NCBI GenBank assembly: GCA_016192075.1
Contig: JACPUU010000012.1
Span: 62,001 to 126,000, forward strand
Length of the DNA stretch: 64,000 nt
Direction: 5' to 3'
Source of the DNA: Bacteroidota bacterium
Lineage (GTDB): Bacteria > Bacteroidota > Bacteroidia > Flavobacteriales_D > Crocinitomicaceae
How positions within the stretch are numbered: the first letter of the stretch is position 1; the number at the start of each line of letters is the position of its first letter. A program made the position numbers and the translations under genes. This document shows, piece after piece, positions 45,571 to 54,553 of this stretch. The notes beneath the pieces were generated by a model. It had not been told where the DNA came from and searched no databases. It worked only from the letters and a program-made list of their open reading frames with translations.

Positions 45571-46380
45571 TTAACGCATTTCATACACTTTTGCTTTTAC
45601 CCACTCAGCCCATTCAGGGTCTGATTTGGATTTGTCAAACGCAGCATGCGGTATGGGTTTTCCAAATTTAACGGTGATTGTTTTATTTCGTTGCTGAAAA
45701 AGTTCATCTACCAGGTATAACATTTCAATGTTGGCCTTGATTCCTATAAATTTACGAAAATTAGCCAAACCGTAAAACCAATTACTCAACCTGCCGTCAA
45801 TATACACCGGAATCACATCACGCCGGAATTTTTTGGAGCGCGTTACAAAGGTTTTTTTCCATTCCAGGTCTTCTACTTTTCCTTTCTTTTTGCGGCTTAC
45901 CAGCCCTGCCGGAAAGACAAAGACGGCCTGCTCTGATTCAAAGAGTTTATTCAGATCTTCCAGTGATTCTTTGGTATTGGTGCCGTGTTTGTTTACCCCT
46001 ACAAACATGCCTTTCAGGCTGTTAATGTTCAGCAAAATGTCGTTGACAACAAATTTGATATCTGGTCTTACGAAGTGTGCTTCCTGAACAATGGCCAGCG
46101 CATCAAAGCCACCCAGCGGATGGTTGCAGGCAAAAATTGCTCCCCCGGTTTTGGGAATATTTTCGAGTCCTTCAACGGCTACTTTAATTTGAAAACGTTC
46201 AATGATGTTGACACAGAAATCATACCCGTAATTGTCTTTATTGGCTTCAATGCCTGCGTTAACTTCATCTTCATGTAAGATGCGCTTCAGGTAGCGCAGT
46301 ACAAAACGCGGCATCCATTTCAGCAAACGCGGATTTTTGTCTGCAATGATTTTTTCAATATCAATGAATTTTTCTGCCAT
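45571..46380 (-). CDS. glsA: Glycine-lipid O-acyltransferase GlsA-like (PlsC family)
   Basis: The 269-residue protein is a lysophospholipid-acyltransferase-fold enzyme with the catalytic HxxxxD motif in ACNHPLGGFDALAI, and PAGLVSRKKKGKVEDLEWK further on as the second motif. It would add the second acyl chain to the lyso-glycine lipid made by the downstream gene product. Both genes are 11 bases apart and should be one operon with a -7 box at 46395-46402 (TATCTTTG). It could instead act on phosphatidate, but the neighbour speaks for lipid amino acids. Confidence 0.75.
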   Translation of the reverse strand: MAEKFIDIEKIIADKNPRLLKWMPRFVLRYLKRILHEDEVNAGIEANKDNYGYDFCVNIIERFQIKVAVEGLENIPKTGGAIFACNHPLGGFDALAIVQEAHFVRPDIKFVVNDILLNINSLKGMFVGVNKHGTNTKESLEDLNKLFESEQAVFVFPAGLVSRKKKGKVEDLEWKKTFVTRSKKFRRDVIPVYIDGRLSNWFYGLANFRKFIGIKANIEMLYLVDELFQQRNKTITVKFGKPIPHAAFDKSKSDPEWAEWVKAKVYEMR

Positions 46381-46394
46381 CTTTTTGCGTCTTT

Positions 46395-46402
46395 CAAAGA
46401 TA
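46395..46402 (-). promoter_or_regulatory. Putative glsAB promoter, -7 box TATCTTTG
   Basis: Exact TAnnTTTG match on the minus strand, 15 bases before the first gene of the pair. Confidence 0.4.
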
Positions 46403-46499
46403 AGGGCAAATTAGGATTGTAAAAAATTATTGTAATGGAAGATTTGATAGTGGAATGTTGAAAAGATTTAAAATTTGGCTAATAAACAAGGCTTGATGG

Positions 46500-46625
46500 T
46501 TGGGTTTTTTCCTGCGGATTAGCGCGGATTTAAAAAGGCACAGATCACCGCAAATTTTAAAAGAACCTGAAGTGTAGGTAAAAAAAATCAGCGCGATCAG
46601 CGAAATTTTTCAGCGAATTCTGCGG
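46500..46625. repeat. Degenerate intergenic repeat
   Basis: Words such as CTGCGGATTAGCGCGGATTT, GATCACCGCAAATTTT and AATCAGCGCGATCAGCG resemble those at 23530 and 42450. The 275-base gap has no supported gene. Confidence 0.55.
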
Positions 46626-46655
46626 GGAATAAAAAAGGCCAAAGATATTTTGTTC

Positions 46656-48284
46656 TTACCCCAAAAAAGGATACCGGTAATCAGTCGGTGACACAAATGT
46701 TTCTTTGATAGTTCTTGCTGAAACCCAGCGAATCAGGTTCAGGTAAGATCCCGCTTTATCATTGGTTCCTGAAGCACGCGCTCCGCCGAAAGGTTGTTGA
46801 CCTACAACAGCACCTGTTGGTTTGTCATTGATGTAGAAATTACCGGCAGAATTTTCCAGTTTTTTGCTGGCCAGGTTAATGGCATACCGATCCTGTGAAT
46901 AAACCGCTCCGGTTAAAGCATATTCCGATGTTTTATCCAATAATTCCAAAGCCTCTTCAAACTTGTCAGCCTCGTACACATAAATGGTCATCACCGGCCC
47001 GAAAATTTCTTCACACATGGTTCTGAAATTAGGATTGGTTGTAACAATCACGGTTGGTTCAATGAAATATCCTTTGGATTTGTCATAGGTACCGCCGGCA
47101 ACAATTTTAGCATCGTCACGCTTTTTAGCGTAATCAATGAATTCTGCAATTTTATCAAATGCTTTTTCTGAAATCACGGCATTGATAAAGTTTCCAAAAT
47201 CTTCAGGTGATCCCATTTTGAATGATTTCACATCAGCTACCACGCGATCAATAATTTCCTGCGCAATGTTTGATGGCAAATAGGCACGTGAAGCAGCAGA
47301 GCATTTTTGCCCCTGGAATTCAAAAGCCCCTCTTGAAATGGCGGTTGCCACTTGTGCCGGAACAGATGATTTGTGTGCAATGATAAAATCTTTTCCCCCG
47401 GTCTCACCCACCACGCGCGGGTATGATTTATAGAGGTCAATGTTTTTGCCAATTTCTTTCCAGATGTTTTTGAAGACACCTGTTGAACCGGTAAAATGAA
47501 TTCCTGCAAAATCAGGATGTTTGAAAATAACGTCTCCGGCAGTTTGACCGCTGACAGTAATCATGTTTATAACACCATCCGGCAAACCTGCTTCTTTGAA
47601 AATTTCCATGATAATCTGCGCCGAATAGATTTGTGTTTCGGCCGGTTTCCAGACTACTACATTGCCCATTAAAGCCGGTGCTGCGCTGAGGTTAGCGGCA
47701 ATAGATGTAAAGTTAAACGGTGTCAGTGCAAAAATAAATCCTTCCAGTGGACGGTATTCAAGACGGTTCCACATGCCCGGATTTGATCCCGGTTGATCAT
47801 GGTAAATCTGTTGTGCATAGGCCACATTGAATCTGAAAAAGTCAATCAATTCGCAAGCGGCATCAATTTCAGCCTGCATGGAATTTTTGGATTGTGCCAG
47901 CATGGTTGCCGCATTCATTTTATCACGGTATGGTCCGGCCAGCAAATCAGCTGCTTTTAAAAATACCGCAGCCCGGTGTTCCCAGGGCAGATCAGCCCAG
48001 GCTTGTCTTGCCGCAAGGGCGGCATTAATTGCTTCTGTAACGTGTTTTGCCTCACCGTAATTGTAAAATCCCAAAACGTGCTGGTGGTCATGCGGTGGTG
48101 ACATTTTGCGTTTGTCACCGGTGCGTACCTCTTCACTGCCAATATACATAGGTACATCAATGTGTGCCTGGCTGTAGAGTTCTTTGTATTTTGCTAACAG
48201 GCTGGTTCTTTCAGCTGAATTTGGAGCATAGGCTTTAACGGGTTCGTTTGCCGGAACCGGAACTTTGTAAATGGCGTTTGGCAT
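46656..48284 (-). CDS. pruA: 1-pyrroline-5-carboxylate (L-glutamate gamma-semialdehyde) dehydrogenase
   Basis: PruA oxidises glutamate semialdehyde, made from proline, to glutamate with NAD+. The 542-residue protein has the aldehyde dehydrogenase marks: VVGETGGKDFIIAH with the catalytic Glu, FEFQGQKCSAASRAYLP with the catalytic Cys, and NFYINDKPTGAVVGQQPFGG near the end. The long N-terminus (AYAPNSAERTSLLAKYKELY) fits the stand-alone mitochondrial-type P5C dehydrogenases. putA-type proline dehydrogenase is not adjacent. A -7 box TACTTTTG lies upstream. Confidence 0.95.
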   Translation of the reverse strand: MPNAIYKVPVPANEPVKAYAPNSAERTSLLAKYKELYSQAHIDVPMYIGSEEVRTGDKRKMSPPHDHQHVLGFYNYGEAKHVTEAINAALAARQAWADLPWEHRAAVFLKAADLLAGPYRDKMNAATMLAQSKNSMQAEIDAACELIDFFRFNVAYAQQIYHDQPGSNPGMWNRLEYRPLEGFIFALTPFNFTSIAANLSAAPALMGNVVVWKPAETQIYSAQIIMEIFKEAGLPDGVINMITVSGQTAGDVIFKHPDFAGIHFTGSTGVFKNIWKEIGKNIDLYKSYPRVVGETGGKDFIIAHKSSVPAQVATAISRGAFEFQGQKCSAASRAYLPSNIAQEIIDRVVADVKSFKMGSPEDFGNFINAVISEKAFDKIAEFIDYAKKRDDAKIVAGGTYDKSKGYFIEPTVIVTTNPNFRTMCEEIFGPVMTIYVYEADKFEEALELLDKTSEYALTGAVYSQDRYAINLASKKLENSAGNFYINDKPTGAVVGQQPFGGARASGTNDKAGSYLNLIRWVSARTIKETFVSPTDYRYPFLG

Positions 48285-48305
48285 AGATTTCAGATTTATC
48301 TATGT

Positions 48306-48313
48306 CAAAAGTA
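48306..48313 (-). promoter_or_regulatory. Putative pruA promoter, -7 box TACTTTTG
   Basis: Exact TAnnTTTG match on the minus strand, 22 bases before the pruA ATG. Confidence 0.4.
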
Positions 48314-48354
48314 ACTAAAAAAAATAAGCGGAAATGTGACAGAAGGTACCGGAC

Positions 48355-48741
48355 CTAATTCAATTTAAGTTTGGCTACCAGTTCAAAGCGCGGAACTTCA
48401 ACTTTAAAGCGTTCTTTGGTATCAAGACGCTCAAAAATATAATACCCCTTCATGTAACCGATTTCAGAGTGCAGATCACAGCCTGATACGTAAACATGTT
48501 TCTGGCCGGGCATTAAAACGGGTTGTTCACCCACAACACCTTCACCCTGAACTTCGCGTGATGGGTTCAATGAATCAAAGATGAACCAGAAACGCGATTT
48601 TAACTGAACATCAAAAGGGTTCTTATTTTCAATCACAATACGGTAATTGAAAAAGAACAACTCATTTTCAACATTGGAAAGATCTTTTCTGTAAAGACTT
48701 TCAACGCTGATTTTTACACCGGATGTTAATGCTGTAGTCAT
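48355..48741 (-). CDS. apaG: ApaG-domain protein
   Basis: From ATG 48741 the protein has 128 residues, the usual ApaG length. The family blocks are NELFFFNYRIVIENKNPFDV, LKSRFWFIFDS, GEGVVGEQPVLMPGQKHVYV and MKGYYIFE. The ApaG fold is a fibronectin-like beta sandwich; the protein has been linked to Co2+/Mg2+ efflux in enterobacteria, but its molecular role is unclear. A further-upstream start at 48798 adds 19 unlike residues. The -7 box at 48747-48754 lies so close that the later start is the only possible one from that promoter. Confidence 0.9.
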   Translation of the reverse strand: MTTALTSGVKISVESLYRKDLSNVENELFFFNYRIVIENKNPFDVQLKSRFWFIFDSLNPSREVQGEGVVGEQPVLMPGQKHVYVSGCDLHSEIGYMKGYYIFERLDTKERFKVEVPRFELVAKLKLN

Positions 48742-48746
48742 CGTTG

Positions 48747-48754
48747 CAAATTTA
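48747..48754 (-). promoter_or_regulatory. Putative apaG promoter, -7 box TAAATTTG
   Basis: Exact TAnnTTTG match on the minus strand, 5 bases before the chosen apaG ATG; the message would be almost leaderless. Confidence 0.4.
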
Positions 48755-48978
48755 GTGAAAGACTGCGTGATAAAAGTAAATCTGATCAGAGTTCTCATTC
48801 ATAATAACGCACAAGGTCCGGTTTTAGTTGGTAAAACAGTATGTTAAATTTTACTAACGTTTGTATTCTGGACCGTGTTTCCAAACGCGAATGTCAGAAA
48901 ATGAACGGTTTATATTCTGTTTCAACCGGCTTTTTGCTTGTATAAGGTGTTGATAAACCGTTTACCGGCCGGTTTGGG

Positions 48979-50079
48979 TTATGGATCAACAATTACCAGT
49001 TTAACCAGCTCTGTTTTTTGGTTTTCGTATGTTAGCTGAAGAATATAAAAACCACTGTCCAGCTTATCCCGCTGCAGTTTAATCTCATGCCCGGTTATGG
49101 TAGCTGTTATTTTTACCATGGCGCCTGACATATCATAGAGTGTTAAGGTCACATTTTCAGGGTTGATTTCTGAATAAAGGGTTACTTCTGTTGAAAATGG
49201 GTTTGGATAAATCCGGGTTATTGCATTCGGGGTTTCAGCTATTGCTAATGTTCCGTTGTAACACTGCAGGTAATTTACAAGAATAGAGTCTTTATAGGCA
49301 GCACTTGAAGGCAGTTGAAAGCCATTGTGGTCAAGTGCCGGATCCTGGATAAAAATGTCTACAACAGCGCCAAGTTGCTGCAACCAGTTTTGTGTATTGG
49401 TCATGCCGGGACAGCCCGATTGTTCAGGGTTAGGGTCCAGTCCGCCGCAAAATAAATTCCAGCGTTTGCCTGCAAAAAAGGATGAGCCGTAAACATCATG
49501 CATAATATCTGAATACAACGGGTAAAGTGTATCTGCTGAACCAGCATTGGACATAGTAGTACAGAAATAATTGTTACCGCTTTGAATGTCATTAAAAATA
49601 ACAGCATACGTTCTGGCAGAGCCGCGGCTGAAGCCATGAAGCAATGCCTTTCCGGATGGGTAACTGATGTTGGTTAACGCAGAATCAAGGTAACTGTAAA
49701 TGGTGTCGTCGGGAAAATAATCGTAAGGCGCGGTGAGGTTTGGGCGGTACCATTGTAATGCAATAATGCCGCACCCATGCAGTTGTGCCTGTGAATGCCA
49801 GCTGTAAAATTCATGAAAAGCGTAACCTTCTGACCCATGGAGAGAAACAATAACCGGCATTAAATCAGGTGTTGGCCCGGCAGGAAACCATTGTACATAA
49901 AAAGAATTTCCGTCCGGTGTGGCAATAATGTTGGCCCCATTGTCTATGGCGTACTGAACAATGAGCGGATCTTGTGCATAAGCTGAATCATAAAGCGCCT
50001 GGGCATTGGGCGGTAACTGGGCAACCAGGTTCAGTACCTGAAAATTCAGAATAATAAAAAGTGTGATAGCTAATTTCAT
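48979..50079 (-). CDS. Secreted alpha/beta-hydrolase-like protein with T9SS sorting domain
   Basis: The 366-residue protein has a signal peptide (about 1-20, ending NLVAQ), a hydrolase-like domain with VSLHGSEGYAFHEFYSW near residue 80, the nucleophile elbow LLHGFSRGSARTYAV (GxSxG) near residue 150 and DHNGFQLPS near the end, which offers a possible catalytic His. The last 75 residues are a T9SS type A sorting domain (ITRIYPNPFSTEVTLYS to LVKLVIVDP). It is likely a surface or secreted esterase or peptidase; the substrate is unknown. Confidence 0.85.
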   Translation of the reverse strand: MKLAITLFIILNFQVLNLVAQLPPNAQALYDSAYAQDPLIVQYAIDNGANIIATPDGNSFYVQWFPAGPTPDLMPVIVSLHGSEGYAFHEFYSWHSQAQLHGCGIIALQWYRPNLTAPYDYFPDDTIYSYLDSALTNISYPSGKALLHGFSRGSARTYAVIFNDIQSGNNYFCTTMSNAGSADTLYPLYSDIMHDVYGSSFFAGKRWNLFCGGLDPNPEQSGCPGMTNTQNWLQQLGAVVDIFIQDPALDHNGFQLPSSAAYKDSILVNYLQCYNGTLAIAETPNAITRIYPNPFSTEVTLYSEINPENVTLTLYDMSGAMVKITATITGHEIKLQRDKLDSGFYILQLTYENQKTELVKLVIVDP

Positions 50080-50160
50080 AGAGGTCAGGTATTTTTTTGT
50101 TAGACCGTGAAACCGGTTAATGGTTTAAATCAATGTTTGCTGATACAACTAAGTATACCG

Positions 50161-51090
50161 TCAACCCTGAAGATACGCAAAATATTCCATCCCCCAGGCT
50201 ACTCCCAGGTGTGCAATGAGTCCGCCAAAAATATTGCGCGACTGAAAAGCCAATATGCCCAGAATGTAGCCACCGAAAATGGAACTGATGGTTTCACCCG
50301 CCGGTTTTCCAAAATGTAAAAAGGCATACATCACCACCATTGGAATCAAAACATCTTTGCCTGCGAACCGTGATAGTGCAACTACTAAAAAGCCTCTGAA
50401 AAATAATTCAACCGATATAAAACTAAAGCCATAACAGAGTTCATAAAGTCCTGCTGTTTTCCACTGATCGGTTTGCAAAAAACGGTATTCATAATAATCA
50501 CGGTAGGTGGGGTATGTCTCCAGAAAATCAGGTCTGAAAGAAGCTATATAAATCAGCGGAATCATGCATAAAATAAGCCACAGATAGCTGCTGACGCGTG
50601 CGCCGTTTAAGCGGAGTCCGTAAAATTCAGGTCTGAAATAACCGACAGTGTAATATAGGATATACAGCGGCACAATGATAGTAAAAAGGCTTGAAAGATT
50701 ACCCACCAGTGAACGTGCCCATTTTAATACGTAGGGGTTTTCAGGCATAAGCGGACTTGCAACATCTGTCAGAAAATAACTGCTGTTGAGTGCCAGAAAG
50801 ACAATACCAACCAAACCAAAAACAATAAATTTCAGGTTGTAAATGGGTTTGTTTCCGGCTTTAAAAAAAGAGACGATGAGAATGGCAGAAATAAAAGCAA
50901 AGGCATAAAAACAAGCCAGGTACAAAATGTAAACGGGCTGATATTTATAATTCTGCTGCAGGGTATCATACCAGTCAAACCAATAATTCAACGTAATGGT
51001 AACTGCCAGAAAAAGGGCTGCAACAAGGTGAGGGGCCCATTTAAAATCAGCCTCAAAATAGGTACGGATGTATTTGAAAAAAATGCCCAC
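50161..51090 (-). CDS. CPBP-type (Abi/CAAX) intramembrane protease homologue
   Basis: From the GTG at 51090 the protein has 309 residues with about eight membrane helices. The CPBP motifs are partly present: VELFFRGF where EExxxR is expected, so the first Glu is Val; MYAFLHFGKP with the FxxxH His; and GGLIAHLGVAWG with the second His. Its start lies one base after the stop of the ABC permease gene, so it is translationally linked to that exporter. An earlier in-frame start at 51186 would read through the end of the permease gene and add 32 non-homologous residues. Activity is uncertain because of the altered motif. Confidence 0.83.
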   Translation of the reverse strand: MGIFFKYIRTYFEADFKWAPHLVAALFLAVTITLNYWFDWYDTLQQNYKYQPVYILYLACFYAFAFISAILIVSFFKAGNKPIYNLKFIVFGLVGIVFLALNSSYFLTDVASPLMPENPYVLKWARSLVGNLSSLFTIIVPLYILYYTVGYFRPEFYGLRLNGARVSSYLWLILCMIPLIYIASFRPDFLETYPTYRDYYEYRFLQTDQWKTAGLYELCYGFSFISVELFFRGFLVVALSRFAGKDVLIPMVVMYAFLHFGKPAGETISSIFGGYILGILAFQSRNIFGGLIAHLGVAWGMEYFAYLQG

Positions 51091-51091
51091 G

Positions 51092-52273
51092 TCAGCGCAG
51101 TACCATCGATTCTTTGCCAAACTGCCGCCATGAAATAAAGATAGACAGCGCGGCCAGCAAAATAAGGCTGGTAAAGGTAATGGCAATTAATACCATATCG
51201 GCATTGCCGGCAATAATTGCTTTGGTGGCCAAAACTACATTCACAATTGGAATAAAAGCCGTTGTATAATCAAGTTCAACACCCGGGAAAAAGCCCGTCA
51301 TGGCTGGCAAAACCATCAGAATATTCAATGGGGTGAGAATGCTTTGTGCTTCTTTGAATGAACGCGAATAAACAGAGATGGGAATCATTACACCGGCAAA
51401 AAAGAATGCCAGCGGAATCAATAATACATAAAGTGTAAGTATCAGTTGCGGGGTCAGAATGTCGTTGATCATTTGCATTAAACCGCTGTCCATATCTAGC
51501 ATGTTCAGGCTGATGAATAAGCCAACCAGCGCAACGCTTGCAGAAAGAAGCCCCATACTGGTTACCACAATCATTTTTCCGATCAGAATCTGGGTGCGGT
51601 TTACCGGCGATGTCAGCAATGTTTCAATAGTGCCGCGTTCTTTTTCACCGGCAAACAAATCAATAGCAGGCAGCATACAGCCCATAAAAAGAAATGCCAT
51701 AAAAATATAGGGCAGCATACCTCCGGCGTATTTGCCTATTACTTCTTTCGGGTCAGAGGTGTTAATTTCGACATCTTGTGTAGGGTCAATAAAGGCATAG
51801 GTCTGGCCAATGCTTTTCATCCGGTTGTCAACCATCAGCGAATCTTCACGTTTCAAAAGTGTCTGAAAGCGCTCAAAATCTTCGTAGTCAGCCTGCCGGA
51901 AATAAAGTACCCGGCTGCCATTTTTGCCCGCCAGAACATCTGAATCAAAGGTAGAATTGTACGCCAAGCCCAAATCCATTTTTCCCGATTTAACTTCTGC
52001 GTGGAGTAATGCTGAGTCCTGGTATTCAACAAACGTATAGTTCGGTACGGTGCTCATACGGTCAATACCGGTGCGTGATTGCCCGTGGAGAACATAGCCC
52101 ACCGTCAGTACTTTTTCAGCCAGTTTCTGAGATTGTGATGATTGAATGCGTGTCACAATATTCATGATCAGTGGAAAAACCAAAAGTGGTATCAAAATCA
52201 TCCGGATCATGGTTCTGCGATCGCGCAGCATATCCAGGAATTCTTTTTTGGCAATAATCAGTATCTTTTTCAT
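51092..52273 (-). CDS. ABC-2-type exporter permease (NatB-like)
   Basis: From ATG 52273 the protein has 393 residues. It has one N-terminal helix, a periplasmic domain of about 150 residues, and five or so C-terminal helices, with the ABC-2 mark AGEKERGTIETLLTSPVNRT at about residue 210. NatB of Bacillus exports sodium with NatA; the substrate here is not certain. The gene follows the ATPase gene after one base and is followed by the CPBP gene. MLTKRN at 52291 is an alternative start that overlaps the ATPase gene. Confidence 0.9.
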   Translation of the reverse strand: MKKILIIAKKEFLDMLRDRRTMIRMILIPLLVFPLIMNIVTRIQSSQSQKLAEKVLTVGYVLHGQSRTGIDRMSTVPNYTFVEYQDSALLHAEVKSGKMDLGLAYNSTFDSDVLAGKNGSRVLYFRQADYEDFERFQTLLKREDSLMVDNRMKSIGQTYAFIDPTQDVEINTSDPKEVIGKYAGGMLPYIFMAFLFMGCMLPAIDLFAGEKERGTIETLLTSPVNRTQILIGKMIVVTSMGLLSASVALVGLFISLNMLDMDSGLMQMINDILTPQLILTLYVLLIPLAFFFAGVMIPISVYSRSFKEAQSILTPLNILMVLPAMTGFFPGVELDYTTAFIPIVNVVLATKAIIAGNADMVLIAITFTSLILLAALSIFISWRQFGKESMVLR

Positions 52274-52274
52274 G

Positions 52275-53036
52275 TTACGCTTCGTTAACAATTCGTATAA
52301 ATTCTCCGGTGAGTGTTTCTGCTTTCATCTGGTTTCTGAAAGCGTTCATGGTATCGTTGTAAAGCAGTTTTCCTTTGGTTATAATGGCTAAATCATCACA
52401 CAACAAATCTACTTCTGTCAGAATGTGTGATGAAAAAATAACAGTTTTGTTTTGCTCCCTGCAATTGCGTATCAGTGTTATGATATTTTCAGCAGTGATT
52501 ACATCCAGTCCGGATGTGGGCTCATCAAATACAACTACTTCGGGGTCATGAATCATGGTGCGGGTAATAGACACTTTTTGTTTCATGCCGGTTGACAGCT
52601 GACCAATTTTTTTAGACTTGAAATGATGCATGTCCAGCAGGGTATAATACTGTTCTTTCCGCCTTTCGAAATCAGCTTTTGAAACGTCATTGAGATCAGC
52701 AAAATATTTTAAAACTTCATCGGGTGTTAACCGTTCATAGAGTCCGGTAGAACCAGTTAAAAAGCCAATTTTTTTGCGGGCCTCATTGGGTTTTTTGGCT
52801 ACATCAATTCCGCAAATTTCAATTTTACCCCGGGTTGGCTGAATCATGGTAGAAATCATTCGCAGGGTAGTTGTTTTTCCGGCGCCGTTTGGTCCAAGCA
52901 ATGAAAAAATACGACCGGGTTTACACTCAAATGAAACATCGTCTACAGCACGGTAAATAGCTTCGCTGGTGCCATTTTCCTGCTGCTGTTTGCGGTTGAG
53001 TTTAAATTCTTTAAAAAGTCCTTCTACTTTAATCAT
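52275..53036 (-). CDS. ABC transporter ATP-binding protein (NatA-like)
   Basis: From ATG 53036 the protein has 253 residues: Walker A GPNGAGKTTTLRMI, the signature LSTGMKQKVSITR, Walker B VVFDEPTSGLD, and the switch His in IFSSHIL. It pairs with the permease downstream to form an exporter, with the CPBP protein as a possible accessory or processing factor. The MNHQPIC start at 53057 is less likely, since family members begin at MIKVEGL. Confidence 0.93.
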   Translation of the reverse strand: MIKVEGLFKEFKLNRKQQQENGTSEAIYRAVDDVSFECKPGRIFSLLGPNGAGKTTTLRMISTMIQPTRGKIEICGIDVAKKPNEARKKIGFLTGSTGLYERLTPDEVLKYFADLNDVSKADFERRKEQYYTLLDMHHFKSKKIGQLSTGMKQKVSITRTMIHDPEVVVFDEPTSGLDVITAENIITLIRNCREQNKTVIFSSHILTEVDLLCDDLAIITKGKLLYNDTMNAFRNQMKAETLTGEFIRIVNEA

Positions 53037-53115
53037 ACATATGGGTTGGTGATTCAAAGCTACGGTTTTGGCGGTAAATTCCGGTAATCCCCAATCGGGT
53101 AATCGGTGACTGGCA

Positions 53116-53151
53116 GTTCAGGGTCGGTAATTGGAGGTTCAGGGTCGGTAA
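53116..53151. repeat. Two 15-bp direct repeats
   Basis: GTTCAGGGTCGGTAA occurs at 53116-53130 and 53137-53151 in the gap before the next gene. Nearby GGTAATC words extend the pattern weakly. Only two copies, so it is not a CRISPR. Confidence 0.6.
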
Positions 53152-53230
53152 CCATAAAATTAAAAGGTCATTTTCAGCGATTTAATTTTTCATGTATGGA
53201 ATTTAGTAGGTTTGTGCATCTGATGTTTAA

Positions 53231-54553
53231 ATGAAATTAGCTGTATTCATCGTTTCTGTTTTTACCTGCCAGGCTTTGTTCGCGCAGTCGTATGTGATAT
53301 CCGGAAAGTTAACCAGTCCGGATGGATACCCCGTATCAAATGCCCGGGTGTATTTTCAGAAAAATGCAGATTACCGTGTGCGAACTGATAAACAAGGGCA
53401 GTTTTACATAACCTACCAGGCCGGCGAATATGATTCACTGCGGTTTGAACATGTGGCTTACCAGTCTGAGTCGTATTTTATTGGCAAAAAAGCAGAGAAG
53501 CGTGCGCTGGCTGACACGATTTACATCAGAATGACGCTTTCAGACAAGGTACTTGCCAGTATTGACATTGTAGCCACCGAGAAACCGGATACACTTTTTG
53601 GAACGCAGGATTACAGTGTGGAAGATTTTGAATTTGACAAAAACGGAAACCTGGTTTTGCTGACCTATGAAAAAAATATGCAAAGCGGCAGCGTGCTCAA
53701 ATTAATTGGTGCAGATGATGAAGTGCTGGATAATTTTTACATAGCCGAAGAGGCGGTTGAACTGCAAACAGATTTCAGAAATAACATTCACCTGGTAACA
53801 GAAGAAAAAGTTTACCTCGTTACAATCCAGTCTCAGCGGTTTGAAGTTTACCTTGAAGACCGTGATTATTTTTTCAGGTATGTGGTGCCCGTAATTGACA
53901 CTATTGGGCAGAACATCTATTTCTCAAATTATTCTGATCTGTATCCGGCGTTCGATTATTTTGAATTTAACCGCGCAGATTCGGTTTATACCTGCTTGCT
54001 GAAAATTGAAGATCCGCTGATGATGGAATTGTACCGGTCAGAATTTAAGTATGTCGACGTGCGCACCAAACTATGGGCACACCAGAAGCAGCTTGAAACC
54101 GGCATTGACAAAGAAATTTGGGTAGGTGCAACGGTATTTACCAACTCGGTTTATTACACACCGTTGTATGCGCCGCTTTTCAAAATAGGGTCAGACAGTA
54201 TTCTGGTATTTGATCATTATGCTGATCAGATGGTTTTGTACCGCCCCGGTGTGGGTAAGGTTGACAGCGTAGCCATTAATTATCACAAAGATGCGCGCAA
54301 ATCAGGCTGGGAGCAGCCGCTGATCCAGGATGAAAAAAACGGAAAGGTATATGCCATGTTCAGCAGGGCCGGCTATACCTATTTGCATGAAATTAACCTG
54401 CAGGATGGTTCTATTAACCGTTCATTCAAACTCTATTATAAATATGTAGAGCGAATTAAGATTGTAAACGATGAGGTGTTTTACGTGTATCGTCCGTTTG
54501 AATCAGTACAGAAAAAGTATATTTACCGTGAACATTTACCCGCTGCATTATGA
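53231..54553 (+). CDS. Secreted protein with carboxypeptidase-regulatory-like N-terminal domain
   Basis: The 440-residue protein has a signal peptide (MKLAVFIVSVFTCQALFAQ), a regulatory-like beta sandwich (YVISGKLTSPDGYPVSNARV to DTIYIRMTLSDKVL, about 20-105), and then repeated beta segments that could form a propeller (FEFDKNGNLVLLTYEKN, DFRNNIHLVTEEKVYLVTI, QDEKNGKVYAMFSRAGYTYL). There is no barrel, so it is not itself a TonB receptor. It overlaps the next gene by four bases. Function unknown; a surface or periplasmic role is likely. Confidence 0.78.
   Translation: MKLAVFIVSVFTCQALFAQSYVISGKLTSPDGYPVSNARVYFQKNADYRVRTDKQGQFYITYQAGEYDSLRFEHVAYQSESYFIGKKAEKRALADTIYIRMTLSDKVLASIDIVATEKPDTLFGTQDYSVEDFEFDKNGNLVLLTYEKNMQSGSVLKLIGADDEVLDNFYIAEEAVELQTDFRNNIHLVTEEKVYLVTIQSQRFEVYLEDRDYFFRYVVPVIDTIGQNIYFSNYSDLYPAFDYFEFNRADSVYTCLLKIEDPLMMELYRSEFKYVDVRTKLWAHQKQLETGIDKEIWVGATVFTNSVYYTPLYAPLFKIGSDSILVFDHYADQMVLYRPGVGKVDSVAINYHKDARKSGWEQPLIQDEKNGKVYAMFSRAGYTYLHEINLQDGSINRSFKLYYKYVERIKIVNDEVFYVYRPFESVQKKYIYREHLPAAL

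Noticed and set aside
53116-53151. Short direct repeats considered as a CRISPR remnant
   Set aside because: Only two 15-base copies with a 6-base gap, no spacers of proper size and no cas genes.
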